This document shows positions 1-9,073 of a DNA stretch of 17,177 nt, one piece after another; position 1 is the first letter of the stretch; the number at the start of each line of letters is the position of its first letter. Both the position numbers and the translations under genes were made by a program. The notes beneath the pieces were generated by a model that saw only the letters and a list, made by a program, of their open reading frames with translations, did not search any database and was not told where the DNA came from. Origin of the DNA: JAQVOO01 sp964524755 (lineage in GTDB: Bacteria; Spirochaetota; Spirochaetia; Sphaerochaetales; Sphaerochaetaceae); contig CAZGDR010000039.1 of assembly GCA_964524755.1 (NCBI GenBank), positions 1 to 17,177 on the forward strand, read 5' to 3'.

Positions 1-127
1 AATAGTTTTCTTACCGAGGTGTCAATGGAGCTCGCGCAAAACTGATATGAGAAATCTAAGATATGGGCTCATCTACTGTATGTATTGGATGTATATAATA
101 AGGCATCTTAATGCTAAAATTAAAAAA

Positions 128-198
128 AGCGCCCGACGGGAATCGAACCCGTGTCTTCAGCTTGGAAGGCTGAGGTAATACCATTATACCACAGGCGC
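128..198 (-). tRNA. tRNA-Gly (anticodon UCC)
   Basis: Read on the minus strand this folds as a complete cloverleaf. The acceptor stem is GCGCCTG paired with CGGGCGC (one G-U pair), the discriminator base is U, the T-loop is TTCGATT, and the anticodon stem TCAGC/GCTGA encloses the loop CTTCCAA, giving anticodon UCC (Gly). CCA is not encoded. The gene runs straight into a T7 tract that could help end the transcript. It is divergent from the M29 peptidase genes. Confidence 0.96.
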
Positions 199-223
199 AG
201 GTGTTCTGATTGGTAACGACATA

Positions 224-252
224 TTAATAACTGAAAGTTAGCAGATGGTCAA
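224..252 (-). promoter_or_regulatory. Promoter of tRNA-Gly
   Basis: On the minus strand TTGACC (247-252) and TATTAA (224-229) are separated by exactly 17 nt, a good sigma-70 type promoter. It would start transcription about 20 nt before the tRNA 5' end. Confidence 0.65.
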
Positions 253-281
253 GGTGTTATGTAAAAAAAATGATTTCCTCT

Positions 282-310
282 TTGTTCATTATCTATTTTT
301 GTAGTATGGT
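282..310 (+). promoter_or_regulatory. Candidate promoter of the M29 gene pair
   Basis: TTGTTC (282-287) and TATGGT (305-310) are 17 nt apart on the plus strand, about 30 nt before the first M29 start codon. Both boxes match the consensus moderately. Position and spacing are the main support. Confidence 0.4.
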
Positions 311-339
311 ACACCTATGTTTCATCTTTGAGGAGTAAT

Positions 340-1530
340 ATGAATTTTCGAGAACAATATATACAATATGTAATCCGTGTCGTCCTAAATCTGCAGGAAA
401 GAGAATCTCTTTCGATTAATGCAAACACATCTCACCTTGAGTTTGCTCAAGAGTTAGCGCAGGAAGCTAGTGAAATAACCTTGCAACCAGTTTATATCGT
501 CCCTATTGAAGGAGGGACTCCTGGTGATGCTTTAACGGTTACCCCCCTATTGAATCCACAAGCAGTCACTTTACCATCATCGGCAGTCTTACTGCGTATC
601 GATGATACAGAGGATCGTGACTGGGAAATTGAAGAGAGTCCTTCTACCGTCGCTGAGAATCTAGCTTTATTGCAGAAAGCTGGAAACTTAGGACCACCAC
701 AACTCGACAAAGAAGTTGCCCCTTGGGCAGTTATCCCCGTCCCTGGACCTCGCTGGGCAAAAAGAATTTTTGGGAGCACCGCTACGGAACGGGACTTATG
801 GAAATTGTTTGATTCAATCTTTCAACTTTCTAACACAAAAATTCCAGCCGTGGGTAAAGCTCGTGCTACTACAATCACAGAACACTTGATGCTATTAAAT
901 CGTCATGAAGATGCAACTTTACATATCACAAGTAAAAACACAAATCTTACGGTAAAAATGAATGCTGAATCACGGTGGCGTAGTGGTATTTGCAAACTAG
1001 AAAATGGAAGAGCCTTTATCCCACATATCCCTTTGGCAAGAATCAGTATGTTACCAGATTTAGATTCTATTAATGGCACGATTGCCTCTACTCACCCCTT
1101 CCCATTATTGGGAGGAATTGTGAAAGAAGCGACCTTCACGTTCCTACACGGAGAACTCATTGATTACAAAGCAAAGAGTGGACAAGAACTACTCGACATT
1201 GCCCTCTCGGTAGATGCAGGCGCTAGGCGACTGAGTGAAATCTCTTTAGTTGATAAGCACGTAGCCTTCCCTGCTTTGACCCATTGCTATGGATATAGAG
1301 GATTCGATGAAAACACAACCAGCAGCTTCCTTTTAGGGATGGGAGAAGCCTCTCATCTTGAAGCTTTAGCAGAATATACTGATGAGCAGGAATTGATGCA
1401 AGAAACGGGCTGTAACATCAGTACTATTCGTCTCAGAGTTCCTTTTGGGACTGAGGATTTACATATCACTGCACAATCTCCTGATGGCTCAGAAAATATT
1501 TTAATGCAAAATAATAAGTTTATTGTATGA
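340..1530 (+). CDS. M29 aminopeptidase-like protein, probably catalytically inactive
   Basis: A 396-residue protein of the M29 (AmpS/AmpT) metallopeptidase family, recognised by its shared layout with the next gene: LLRIDDTEDRDW near 84-95, PVPGPRWAK at 133-141, and the C-terminal block around 297-370. The start is the ATG at 340, which follows GAGGAG (330-335); an in-frame TTG at 328 lies within that region and is unlikely. Active M29 enzymes bind two metal ions through Glu, Glu, His, His and Asp. Aligned with the next gene, only Glu300 remains. The TEE motif is replaced by LAR (Arg234), the CHIALG histidine by Ser329, and the HxD pair by Arg364 and Arg366. The frame is intact and of family length, so decay by truncation is not the explanation. 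A structural or regulatory partner of the neighbouring enzyme is possible, since M29 enzymes are dimers, but this is inference. Confidence 0.85.
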   Translation: MNFREQYIQYVIRVVLNLQERESLSINANTSHLEFAQELAQEASEITLQPVYIVPIEGGTPGDALTVTPLLNPQAVTLPSSAVLLRIDDTEDRDWEIEESPSTVAENLALLQKAGNLGPPQLDKEVAPWAVIPVPGPRWAKRIFGSTATERDLWKLFDSIFQLSNTKIPAVGKARATTITEHLMLLNRHEDATLHITSKNTNLTVKMNAESRWRSGICKLENGRAFIPHIPLARISMLPDLDSINGTIASTHPFPLLGGIVKEATFTFLHGELIDYKAKSGQELLDIALSVDAGARRLSEISLVDKHVAFPALTHCYGYRGFDENTTSSFLLGMGEASHLEALAEYTDEQELMQETGCNISTIRLRVPFGTEDLHITAQSPDGSENILMQNNKFIV

Positions 1531-1531
1531 T

Positions 1532-1547
1532 TTCCTGCATTCAGGAA
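1532..1547 (+). other. Small hairpin between the two M29 genes
   Basis: TTCCTG and CAGGAA form a perfect 6-bp stem with a CATT loop in the 30-nt gap, directly before the AAGGAG ribosome site (1550-1555) of the second gene. There is no T-tract, so it is not a terminator. It could affect mRNA stability or translation of the second gene. Confidence 0.4.
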
Positions 1548-1560
1548 TGAAGGAGTATGT

Positions 1561-2790
1561 ATGAAAAGTATAGAGCAGATGGTTAATGAGTACGCAGATC
1601 TCGTTATTACGAGTGGTGTTTGTTTGTATCATGGCCAATCATTGCAAATTAAAGCAGGGCCTGAAGCCTACTGGTTTGCCCAAATACTAGCAGAAAAAGC
1701 TTATGAAAAAGGGGCGCTGTTAGTCAGAATTGAGATTGAAGATTTACGATTAATCAAGAAAAGAACTGATGTCCAAAACCAAGATATGTTAGCGGATGTC
1801 CCTGACTTTTCACGCCAAACTGATTACGAGATGATGGTAAAAGATTGGGCTTACATCCGAATTGATAACACAGAGGACCGGCACTATTTAGCAGATGCTG
1901 ATGCCGATCAACTCGCCATATATAAATCAGCTTTAAGCATTGCAGGAACGCTTTATCGAAATAGTAGAATGCGCCATGAACACCCTTGGTGTGTGATTGC
2001 CGTACCAGGACCACGCTGGGCTAAAGATGTCTTAGGAGAACAAGCAGAGACTGATGATTTATGGAAAGTTGTAGCACCTATTCTCAAACTTGATACTCCC
2101 AACCCAGCTAAAGCTTGGCAAGATCATGCCGATCTTTTACTAAAACGAGGCCAGAAATTAAATGATCTAGCCATTACTTCATTACATTTCAAAAGTGCAA
2201 AAACAGACTTTACGGTAGGCTTTACCAAAGAACATCTTTGGGCTGGTGGTGGCGATCCACTCCCTAATGGAACATGGTTCCTCCCTAACATCCCAACTGA
2301 AGAGGTCTTTACGACCCCTGATCGGCTCACTGCTAGTGGTTACATCGCCACTACCAAACCTGTTTCTGTCATGGACTCATTAGTTGAAGATGTTGTTTTA
2401 ACCTTTGAAAAAGGCAAAGTCGTTGCATGTAAAGCCCGTATTGGCCAATCTGTAATGGATAAGTTCTTAGCTATGGACGAAGGAGCCTCATACTTGGGTG
2501 AAGTTGCGTTAGTAGATGAAGATTCCCCTATAGCACAATCTGGGAAAGTCTTTGGTTCAATTCTGTATGACGAAAATGCCTCTTGTCATATTGCCCTTGG
2601 AGCAGGATATCCGAGTTGTCTCATGCATGCTGAAAAGTTATCGAATGAGACCCTACTACGCGAAGCTGGTTGTAATACATCTATGGTGCATACCGATTTC
2701 ATGGTCGGTTCATCCGATATGGATATTATCGCTACAACGGCACGTGGGAAGCAAGTCCAAATTATGAAAGCAGGACGTTTTACCCTTTAA
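1561..2790 (+). CDS. M29 family metallo-aminopeptidase (AmpS-like)
   Basis: A 409-residue cytoplasmic aminopeptidase of family M29, which removes N-terminal residues from peptides using a two-metal centre. All five expected ligands are present at the family positions: Glu248 in NIPTEEVFTTPD, Glu314 in YLGEVALV, His343 in ENASCHIALG, and His377 and Asp379 in MVHTDFMVGS. The length matches the family. No signal peptide is visible. The ATG at 1561 follows AAGGAG at 1550-1555. It lies 30 nt after the degenerate paralogue and is probably co-transcribed with it; the pair most likely arose by tandem duplication. Assignment to the family is firm. Substrate preference cannot be read from the sequence. 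Confidence 0.93.
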   Translation: MKSIEQMVNEYADLVITSGVCLYHGQSLQIKAGPEAYWFAQILAEKAYEKGALLVRIEIEDLRLIKKRTDVQNQDMLADVPDFSRQTDYEMMVKDWAYIRIDNTEDRHYLADADADQLAIYKSALSIAGTLYRNSRMRHEHPWCVIAVPGPRWAKDVLGEQAETDDLWKVVAPILKLDTPNPAKAWQDHADLLLKRGQKLNDLAITSLHFKSAKTDFTVGFTKEHLWAGGGDPLPNGTWFLPNIPTEEVFTTPDRLTASGYIATTKPVSVMDSLVEDVVLTFEKGKVVACKARIGQSVMDKFLAMDEGASYLGEVALVDEDSPIAQSGKVFGSILYDENASCHIALGAGYPSCLMHAEKLSNETLLREAGCNTSMVHTDFMVGSSDMDIIATTARGKQVQIMKAGRFTL

Positions 2791-2837
2791 AAATAGTGAG
2801 CCTCTACCCAAGTCAGACAAAGGAAAGGGAGAGGCTC
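2789..2837 (-). terminator. Intrinsic terminator of the purine operon
   Basis: On the minus strand GAGCCTCTCCC (2827-2837) pairs with GGGTAGAGGCTC (2798-2809), with one bulged base and a 17-nt loop, followed after 4 nt by TTTTT. It lies about 107 nt beyond the purL stop, and its T-tract touches the stop codon of the convergent M29 gene. On the plus strand the hairpin is followed by CCTAGCC, so it suits the minus strand. A weaker second stem (2867-2873 with 2901-2907) lies between it and purL. Confidence 0.7.
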
Positions 2838-2943
2838 CCTAGCCTACTCATGTAAAAAGATCGAAAAACTAACTCAGCTCAACCAAGGCATAGATCATAG
2901 GTTAGTTAATCACGACCGTTTTCAGCTATATGTTCCCTTCTCA

Positions 2944-5900
2944 TCAAGAAAAGTAGTCCACTCCATCTCTAAACAACCGATCATCGGGACTATAAGGGGT
3001 GTTTTTATACAGATTCTTTTTAGTTGCCCGATCACTGTGACCCATCCTTCCGAATACTCTGCCGTCGCCAGAGGAGAGAGCTTCCACAGCATACACTGAC
3101 CCATTGGGATTGAAAGGCAAATCCATCGTAGCCTTCCCTTCCAAATCGACATACTGACAAGCAATTTGCCCTTTTTGAATTAACTGGTCTAAAACCTCAT
3201 CCTTGCAAATGAATCGCCCCTCACCATGGGAAACGGGTATGTAGGAGATGTCCCCCACTTTATGACTACTCATCCATGGAGAGAGAGTCGAAGCGACTCT
3301 CGTACGAACTAACATGGACTGATGTCGTGCCAATTTGTTTAAGCTCAACGTAGGATTGTCGGTTGAAGGTGGAAGTATTTTGCCATAGGGTAATAGGCCG
3401 AGCTTTATTAAAGCTTGGAATCCATTACTGATACCACATACCAACCCTTCCCTTACCTCTAACAATTGCATAATTTCCTCAGCAATGAGCGCATTACGTA
3501 AAAAGGCTGTAATGAACTTAGCCGCACCATCCGGTTCGTCCCCACAGGAAAGCCCACCGGGCAAGAAGAGCATCTGACTCGTAGAGAGCCTCTGGGCAAA
3601 CTGCTTGACACTATCCTGCAATCCTTGGGGTGTTATGTTATTAATGACGAACACCTCAGTAGTAGCCCCAGCAGAAGAGAGCGCAGATTGCAAATCATAC
3701 TCTCCATTAGTTCCTGGGAACACGGGGATGAGAACTTTCGGTGAAGGGATACTATAGGTTGATTTAATTGTGCTCTCTGCTTTCCAGTTCAAAGTAGGAA
3801 TAGTCTTTTTTACTTTCTCATTTCTCATTCTTGGATAGATTGACTTAAGAGGTGCTTCAAAGGTTGTCTGAAGAAGAGATAATGGGAGATCACACTCTTC
3901 GGCTGAAAACTTCTCCTCCTCAGTCGTATACCCTAACAATGTCCCCAAAGGTTGTTCTTCATTAAGGGCCAGCACGAAGGAACCATAGCGCTTGGAAAAC
4001 AGGTCGACCTTGGCATGCAGAGAAAACCCAATCCTATTGCCAAAACACATTTTAACCAAAGCTTCAGCTATACCACCGTAGCCGACAGCATAGCAGGAGG
4101 CAACCTTCTTCTCAGCTATAAGGGTAGATACCTGTCTAAATAGGCGAGGAAGATCTTCCTGGCTCTCCGCCTCTAACAATACCACCGCTTGACCAGCCTG
4201 TTTAAATTCACTACTTATCAGATTTTCTGCATCCGATGCACTTACAGCAAAGCTGACCAGAGTAGGAGGCACATCAAGTGAGCCAAAGGAGCCACTCATA
4301 GAGTCCTTACCTCCAACGGAAGCTTTCTCAAGTAATAATTGAGCCTCAAAAGCTCCCAATAATGCCATAAAAGGGAGAGCCCAGCGTTTCGGATCATCAC
4401 CGACCTTACCAAAATACTCTTGGAAGGAGAGATAGGTCTCATCCAGATTAGCTCCAGCAGCTACCAGTTTTGCTACAGAGTGTATCACGGCAGAAAAAGC
4501 ACCACGATACGGATCTTGTTCCATGAGAAAAGGATCATATCCCCAAGCCATCACAGAAGCTGTGGTAGTCTCTCCCTCCTCTATAGGAAACAGGGCCGCC
4601 ATTACCTGGGAAGGGTTCACCTGATACATCCCTCCATACGGCATGAACAGGGAAGCGGCACCTACAGTGGAGTCAAAACGCTCACCTAGCCCTTGTTGGG
4701 AACAGACATTCAAATCAGACATGAGAGCAAGAAGTTTTTGCTTTAAGGAACCTTCTGTTTTTTTACTTTGGTTTGTTGCTCTGTTCGAAACAAATACTTT
4801 GGCATGTTTTTCAGCTCCATGGCTATCAAGAAAAGAACGCTGGATATCGACAATTTTCTCACCTCGATGCAACATGACTAAGCGTTGATCTTGTGTGACA
4901 CGAGCCACCACGGAACTCTCTAGATTTTCCTCCATGGCCAGAGCTTGAAAAGCTTCAACATCTTTAGCTTCAAGGACAACGGCCATGCGCTCTTGAGATT
5001 CGCTAATAGCGAGTTCTGTACCACTGAGCCCTTCATATTTAGTGAGGATGGTATCGAGATCGATAACCAGCCCTTGGGCAAGTTCTCCAATGGCGACACT
5101 CACCCCACCTGCTCCAAAGTCATTGCAACGTTTAATGAGAATAGAGGCTTGAGGGCGCCTCATTAAGCGTTGAAGCTTTCGCTCTTCTGGGGCATTACCC
5201 TTTTGTACCTCAGCGCCACAGCTTGTCAACGAATCTTCGGTATGACTCTTTGAGGAGCCAGTAGCTCCACCACAGCCATCACGACCAGTTCTCCCGCCGA
5301 CGAGTACGATCAGATCCCCTGGTTGTGGCACTTCCCTTTTCACCTGTTTGGCGGGGACAGCTCCCACCACAGCTCCCAATTCCATATGCTTGGCAACAAA
5401 ACCTGGATGGTAAATCTCTTGGACTAAACCGCTAGCTACGCCGATTTGATTCCCGTAGGAACTATTTCCATTGGCAGCAGTCACCACTAATTGTTTCTGG
5501 GAAATCTTTCCAGGTAAAGTCTCTTTAAACGGGACCAAAGGACTAGAGGCACCACTGATTCTCATGGCCTGAAACACATACCCTCGACCTGAGAGCGGGT
5601 CGCGGATGGCCCCACCAATACAGGTGCCAGCTCCACCAAAGGGTTCTATCTCAGTTGGGTGGTTGTGGGTTTCATTCTTAAACAACAACAGCCACGGTTC
5701 CGACTTCCCATCACGCTTGAGATTCACCTTTACAGAACAGGCATTGACCTCCTCGGATTCGTCCAATTGTTCCAATTTTCCCTGCGCCTTCAATACTTTT
5801 GAACCAATGAGGGCTAGGTCCATAAGAGATTCCGGTTTATTAATTCCTAAAGTTTTGCGCTGCGCACGATAATGATCGTAGCTTGCTTGTATTTCAGGAT

Positions 5901-6618
5901 CCTCGATAATAACATCATCTAATGTGGTGAGAAAAGTTGTATGGCGACAATGGTCAGACCAGTAGGTATCAATCACTTTCAGTTCGGTATGGGTGGGATC
6001 ACGTCCTTCTTGAGCAAAGTAGGAACGTACTAACTTTAGATCCTCTTCATCCATGGCCAACTCCTCTTGGCGAGAGAACACTGACAGCTGATCATCGTTG
6101 AAAGTGGAGAAACCTACCCATCTCTCAACCGAGCCGACCTCGGGTTGACGTAAAAACAAACTTTCGGGGAGAGCCATCTCAGATTCACGAGAATCGACTG
6201 GATTGATCAGATAGTCTCGCATGAGTTGCTTTTCAGCTTCTGAAAAAGCACCTTCCATTACATAGACCTTGGCACTATGCACAAGAGGTCGTTCCCTGCC
6301 GCTGATAACCTGGATGCACTGAGCAGCCGCCTCTGAGCGCTGATCATATTGGCCGGAAAGGTATTCGACCCCCAAAACAAAGTTAGGTGAGGCAATCTCA
6401 GGGAATAATTCACTGACGGTGTCGACCTGTATGTCTGAAAACACCGTATGTTTACACTTCTGCAGGAGTGCAGCATCAATACCTTGGATATCGTAGCGGT
6501 TAATGAGACGTATACCCTGTATTCCCTGGATACCCACGTATAACTTCAGATCTTCCAACAAGGCCTCTTCTACAAATCTGAACCCCTCTTTCTTCTCCAC
6601 AAACAACCGATAAACCAT
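2944..6618 (-). CDS. purL: Phosphoribosylformylglycinamidine synthase, single-chain PurL (clade II type)
   Basis: A 1224-residue enzyme converting FGAR, glutamine and ATP to FGAM, the fourth step of purine synthesis. It carries in one chain what many bacteria split into PurS, PurL and PurQ. A PurS-like N-terminal region comes first, then TYWSDHCRHTTF (218-229) and ETHNHPTEIEPFGGAG (316-331) of the ATP-binding synthase core, then a class I glutaminase domain from about residue 962. The glutaminase triad is visible as Cys1061 (LVCGISNG), His1131 and Glu1133 (PVSHGEGRF). Overall layout resembles the Clostridia/Streptococcus form. The start at 6618 has GGAGG in front, overlapping the purD stop, and the two genes are separated by 8 nt. 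It is the last gene of the operon. A short IQG repeat near residues 30-47 is the only oddity. Confidence 0.97.
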   Translation of the reverse strand: MVYRLFVEKKEGFRFVEEALLEDLKLYVGIQGIQGIRLINRYDIQGIDAALLQKCKHTVFSDIQVDTVSELFPEIASPNFVLGVEYLSGQYDQRSEAAAQCIQVISGRERPLVHSAKVYVMEGAFSEAEKQLMRDYLINPVDSRESEMALPESLFLRQPEVGSVERWVGFSTFNDDQLSVFSRQEELAMDEEDLKLVRSYFAQEGRDPTHTELKVIDTYWSDHCRHTTFLTTLDDVIIEDPEIQASYDHYRAQRKTLGINKPESLMDLALIGSKVLKAQGKLEQLDESEEVNACSVKVNLKRDGKSEPWLLLFKNETHNHPTEIEPFGGAGTCIGGAIRDPLSGRGYVFQAMRISGASSPLVPFKETLPGKISQKQLVVTAANGNSSYGNQIGVASGLVQEIYHPGFVAKHMELGAVVGAVPAKQVKREVPQPGDLIVLVGGRTGRDGCGGATGSSKSHTEDSLTSCGAEVQKGNAPEERKLQRLMRRPQASILIKRCNDFGAGGVSVAIGELAQGLVIDLDTILTKYEGLSGTELAISESQERMAVVLEAKDVEAFQALAMEENLESSVVARVTQDQRLVMLHRGEKIVDIQRSFLDSHGAEKHAKVFVSNRATNQSKKTEGSLKQKLLALMSDLNVCSQQGLGERFDSTVGAASLFMPYGGMYQVNPSQVMAALFPIEEGETTTASVMAWGYDPFLMEQDPYRGAFSAVIHSVAKLVAAGANLDETYLSFQEYFGKVGDDPKRWALPFMALLGAFEAQLLLEKASVGGKDSMSGSFGSLDVPPTLVSFAVSASDAENLISSEFKQAGQAVVLLEAESQEDLPRLFRQVSTLIAEKKVASCYAVGYGGIAEALVKMCFGNRIGFSLHAKVDLFSKRYGSFVLALNEEQPLGTLLGYTTEEEKFSAEECDLPLSLLQTTFEAPLKSIYPRMRNEKVKKTIPTLNWKAESTIKSTYSIPSPKVLIPVFPGTNGEYDLQSALSSAGATTEVFVINNITPQGLQDSVKQFAQRLSTSQMLFLPGGLSCGDEPDGAAKFITAFLRNALIAEEIMQLLEVREGLVCGISNGFQALIKLGLLPYGKILPPSTDNPTLSLNKLARHQSMLVRTRVASTLSPWMSSHKVGDISYIPVSHGEGRFICKDEVLDQLIQKGQIACQYVDLEGKATMDLPFNPNGSVYAVEALSSGDGRVFGRMGHSDRATKKNLYKNTPYSPDDRLFRDGVDYFS

Positions 6619-6626
6619 ACTGCCTC

Positions 6627-7889
6627 CTACGCCTCAAGGGCGATCCTTCCAATATCCTTGCGATAGTGCATCTCCTCAAATGAAATTGAGTCGACTGCAC
6701 GATAGGCTTTAGCAACTGCTTGTGCCAACGTATCAGCTGTAGCAACAAGGTTCAGAACCCGTCCACCATTGGTAACAAATCCCTCGGGGGCAAGCTTAGT
6801 CCCTGCATGGTAGCACTCCACACCCTCTTCAAGTTGGCCCATGTGAATAGCCTTTCCTGTCGTATAAGAAGCGGGATAGCCTCCACTAGCGAGAACAACA
6901 CAACAACTTGCTTGGTGAGAAAACTTAACCTCTAATTCTGCCAGTCGGTTTTGACAGACTGCTAACAGGATCGAGAGCAGATCAGTTTCCAACAATGGAA
7001 GGACTGACTGCAACTCCGGGTCTCCAAATCTACAATTATATTCTATGACTTTTGGACCGGCACTCGTGAGCATGAGACCGAAAAAGAGACACCCTTTAAA
7101 AGGTCTCCCTTCAGCCTGCATGGCCTCTAGCGTTGGCAGAAACAACTCCTGCATACATTGATCCTGTAGTGCGGGAGTATAATAAGGATTGGGTGTTATA
7201 GCACCCATACCACCGGTATTTGGTCCCTGATCACCATCTAAGGAGCGTTTATGGTCCATAGACGAGAGCATGGGAACTACTGTTTTCCCATCGGTAAACG
7301 AGAGGACAGAGACCTCTACACCCGAGAGAAACTCCTCCAAAATGATACTCTGGCCACTTTTGCCAAAAATCTTGTCTACCATCATCGCTTTGATGGCATC
7401 TTGTAGAGCTTGTCGGGTCTCTGCAATAATCACCCCCTTGCCCAAAGCTAGCCCATCAGCTTTTACAACCATGGGCAGAGGACAAGTTTTCGCATAGGAG
7501 AGTGCCTTTTCCACCTCATGAAAAACTTCATAGGTAGCTGAAGGAATATTATAACGCTTCATCAAATCCTTAGAGAAAATTTTACTCCCTTCAAGGATAG
7601 CGGCACCCTTATTCGGCCCAAAACAGAGGATCCCCTCAGCTTCCAGTCGATCAACTAACCCGAGGACCAAGGGATCGTCGGGACCAACTATCACAAAATC
7701 TACCTTCGCCTGTTTTACAAAAGCGACTATCCCGCCTAAATCCTTGACGTCTATAGAAACTAATGTTGCCAGATGAGCCATACCTCCATTCCCTGGAAGA
7801 GCATACAAATGGTCGGCAAGAGGACTTTTCTTAAGGGCAGTGAGCAGAGCATACTCCCTACCACCGGATCCAATCACTAATATATCCAT
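6627..7889 (-). CDS. purD: Phosphoribosylamine-glycine ligase (GAR synthetase)
   Basis: A 420-residue ATP-grasp ligase that joins phosphoribosylamine and glycine to give GAR, the second step of the pathway. The N-terminal motif is GSGGREYAL (7-15), followed by VGPDDPLVLG (69-78), the ATP-grasp block with Lys143 in VVKADGLALGKG, the GPNTGGMGAITPNPYY stretch and IEYNCRFGDPE. The family motif usually reads GGREHA; here the histidine is Tyr13. The start lies 3 nt after the upstream stop and no clear ribosome site precedes it, so translation is probably coupled to the transformylase gene. Confidence 0.96.
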   Translation of the reverse strand: MDILVIGSGGREYALLTALKKSPLADHLYALPGNGGMAHLATLVSIDVKDLGGIVAFVKQAKVDFVIVGPDDPLVLGLVDRLEAEGILCFGPNKGAAILEGSKIFSKDLMKRYNIPSATYEVFHEVEKALSYAKTCPLPMVVKADGLALGKGVIIAETRQALQDAIKAMMVDKIFGKSGQSIILEEFLSGVEVSVLSFTDGKTVVPMLSSMDHKRSLDGDQGPNTGGMGAITPNPYYTPALQDQCMQELFLPTLEAMQAEGRPFKGCLFFGLMLTSAGPKVIEYNCRFGDPELQSVLPLLETDLLSILLAVCQNRLAELEVKFSHQASCCVVLASGGYPASYTTGKAIHMGQLEEGVECYHAGTKLAPEGFVTNGGRVLNLVATADTLAQAVAKAYRAVDSISFEEMHYRKDIGRIALEA

Positions 7890-7892
7890 GGC

Positions 7893-9071
7893 TTAATGGT
7901 GGAACAAGCGGATGGAATTAGCGATCATCACCATCCCATATTGGTTACAGGCTTCGATGACTAGATCATCACGAAGTGACCCACCAGGTTGAACGATGAA
8001 CTCGACTCCACTTCGTTGGGCTCTATCAATATTGTCCCTGAAAGGGAAGAAGGCATCACTAGCTAGAGAGACTTGACCTACGGTCTCTAAAAAGGAGCTT
8101 TTCTCGGCTGCTGTGTAGGGTTGCGGGGGCTCAACAAAGTAACGCTTCCAATGTTCTCCTTCAAATAATGAAGTTTCAGGGTTATCAGTCAGAAACTGCT
8201 CGATAGCATTGTCCTTCTCATTTCTACTCAACTTCTTCAAAAAAGGGAGAGAGAGGGTACGTTCACTCTGCCTCAGATGCCAGAGATCGGCCTTCCCTCC
8301 TGCCAAGCGGGTACAGTGGATGCGGGATTGTTGACCAGCTCCCACTCCAATAGTCTGCCCTCGTTTAGCATAACAGACCGAATTAGACTGGGTGTACTTT
8401 AAGGCGATGAGTGCGACAACTAAATCAATTTTTGCTGCTTCAGATAATTGGGTGTTTTCTGTTACAATCGGTGTCAGTACCCGCTTATCGAGTTGAATAG
8501 TGTTCCTATTCTGTTCAAACTGAATACCAAAGACTGATCGATACTCCTGAGCCGGCGGTTCATAGGAGGCGTCTATTTCTAAAACTGTATACGAGCCATT
8601 GCGCTTAGTCTTCAGCAGAGTTAAAGCCTCCTTTGTATAACCTGGAGCAATTACCCCATCACTTACTTCTGCCTTAATGCAGCGTGCGGTACTGACATCA
8701 CAGACCCGACTGAGGCTCACAAAATCTCCGAAAGAGGACATGCGATCGGCACCACGGGCTCTCGTGTAGGCTGTTGCAAGAGCGGAGAGCTCGCGCTCTT
8801 TTCCAATAAAATACATGGCACGCTCGGCATCATTGAGGGGTAAACCCACAGCTGCCCCGGCCGGACTTACATGTTTAAAGGATGCCGCTGCAGGTAGATC
8901 TAAAGCCTCATCCAAGGAGGAAACAAGTTGCCATCCATTGAGCGCATCAAGCAGATTGATGTACCCAGCGGTACCATTGAGAATGGTGATTGGGAGCTTT
9001 CCCGTCTCAGTAAAGACCCTCGCAGGCTTCTGATTAGGGTTACACCCATACTTAAGTTCCATACTATTCAT
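7893..9071 (-). CDS. purH: AICAR transformylase, free-standing (PurH transformylase domain only)
   Basis: A 392-residue enzyme that transfers a formyl group from 10-formyl-THF to AICAR, giving FAICAR. It corresponds only to the C-terminal part of ordinary bifunctional PurH; the N-terminal methylglyoxal-synthase-like IMP cyclohydrolase domain is absent. The catalytic Lys66-His67 pair lies in FKHVSPAGAA. YAKRGQTIGVGAGQQSR, DAFFPFRDNID and IVQPGGSLRDD are hallmark segments. It begins with MNSMELKYGCNPNQKP, as free-standing clostridial versions do, so this is not a truncation. GAGG precedes the ATG at 9071; the in-frame Met4 is an alternative start. It starts 2 nt after the PurN-PurO stop. The missing cyclohydrolase activity is probably supplied by that protein. 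Confidence 0.94.
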   Translation of the reverse strand: MNSMELKYGCNPNQKPARVFTETGKLPITILNGTAGYINLLDALNGWQLVSSLDEALDLPAAASFKHVSPAGAAVGLPLNDAERAMYFIGKERELSALATAYTRARGADRMSSFGDFVSLSRVCDVSTARCIKAEVSDGVIAPGYTKEALTLLKTKRNGSYTVLEIDASYEPPAQEYRSVFGIQFEQNRNTIQLDKRVLTPIVTENTQLSEAAKIDLVVALIALKYTQSNSVCYAKRGQTIGVGAGQQSRIHCTRLAGGKADLWHLRQSERTLSLPFLKKLSRNEKDNAIEQFLTDNPETSLFEGEHWKRYFVEPPQPYTAAEKSSFLETVGQVSLASDAFFPFRDNIDRAQRSGVEFIVQPGGSLRDDLVIEACNQYGMVMIANSIRLFHH

Positions 9072-9073
9072 AC

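Noticed and set aside
19..24. TTGACA on the minus strand near the left edge
   Set aside because: The matching -10 box would lie at or beyond the window edge, so a promoter cannot be supported.
1..127. Possible partial gene at the left edge
   Set aside because: No open frame with coding character or recognisable product was seen in these bases.
6480..6540. Short IQGIQGI repeat near the PurL N-terminus
   Set aside because: It is a small imperfect repeat in a variable region, with no larger repeat structure.
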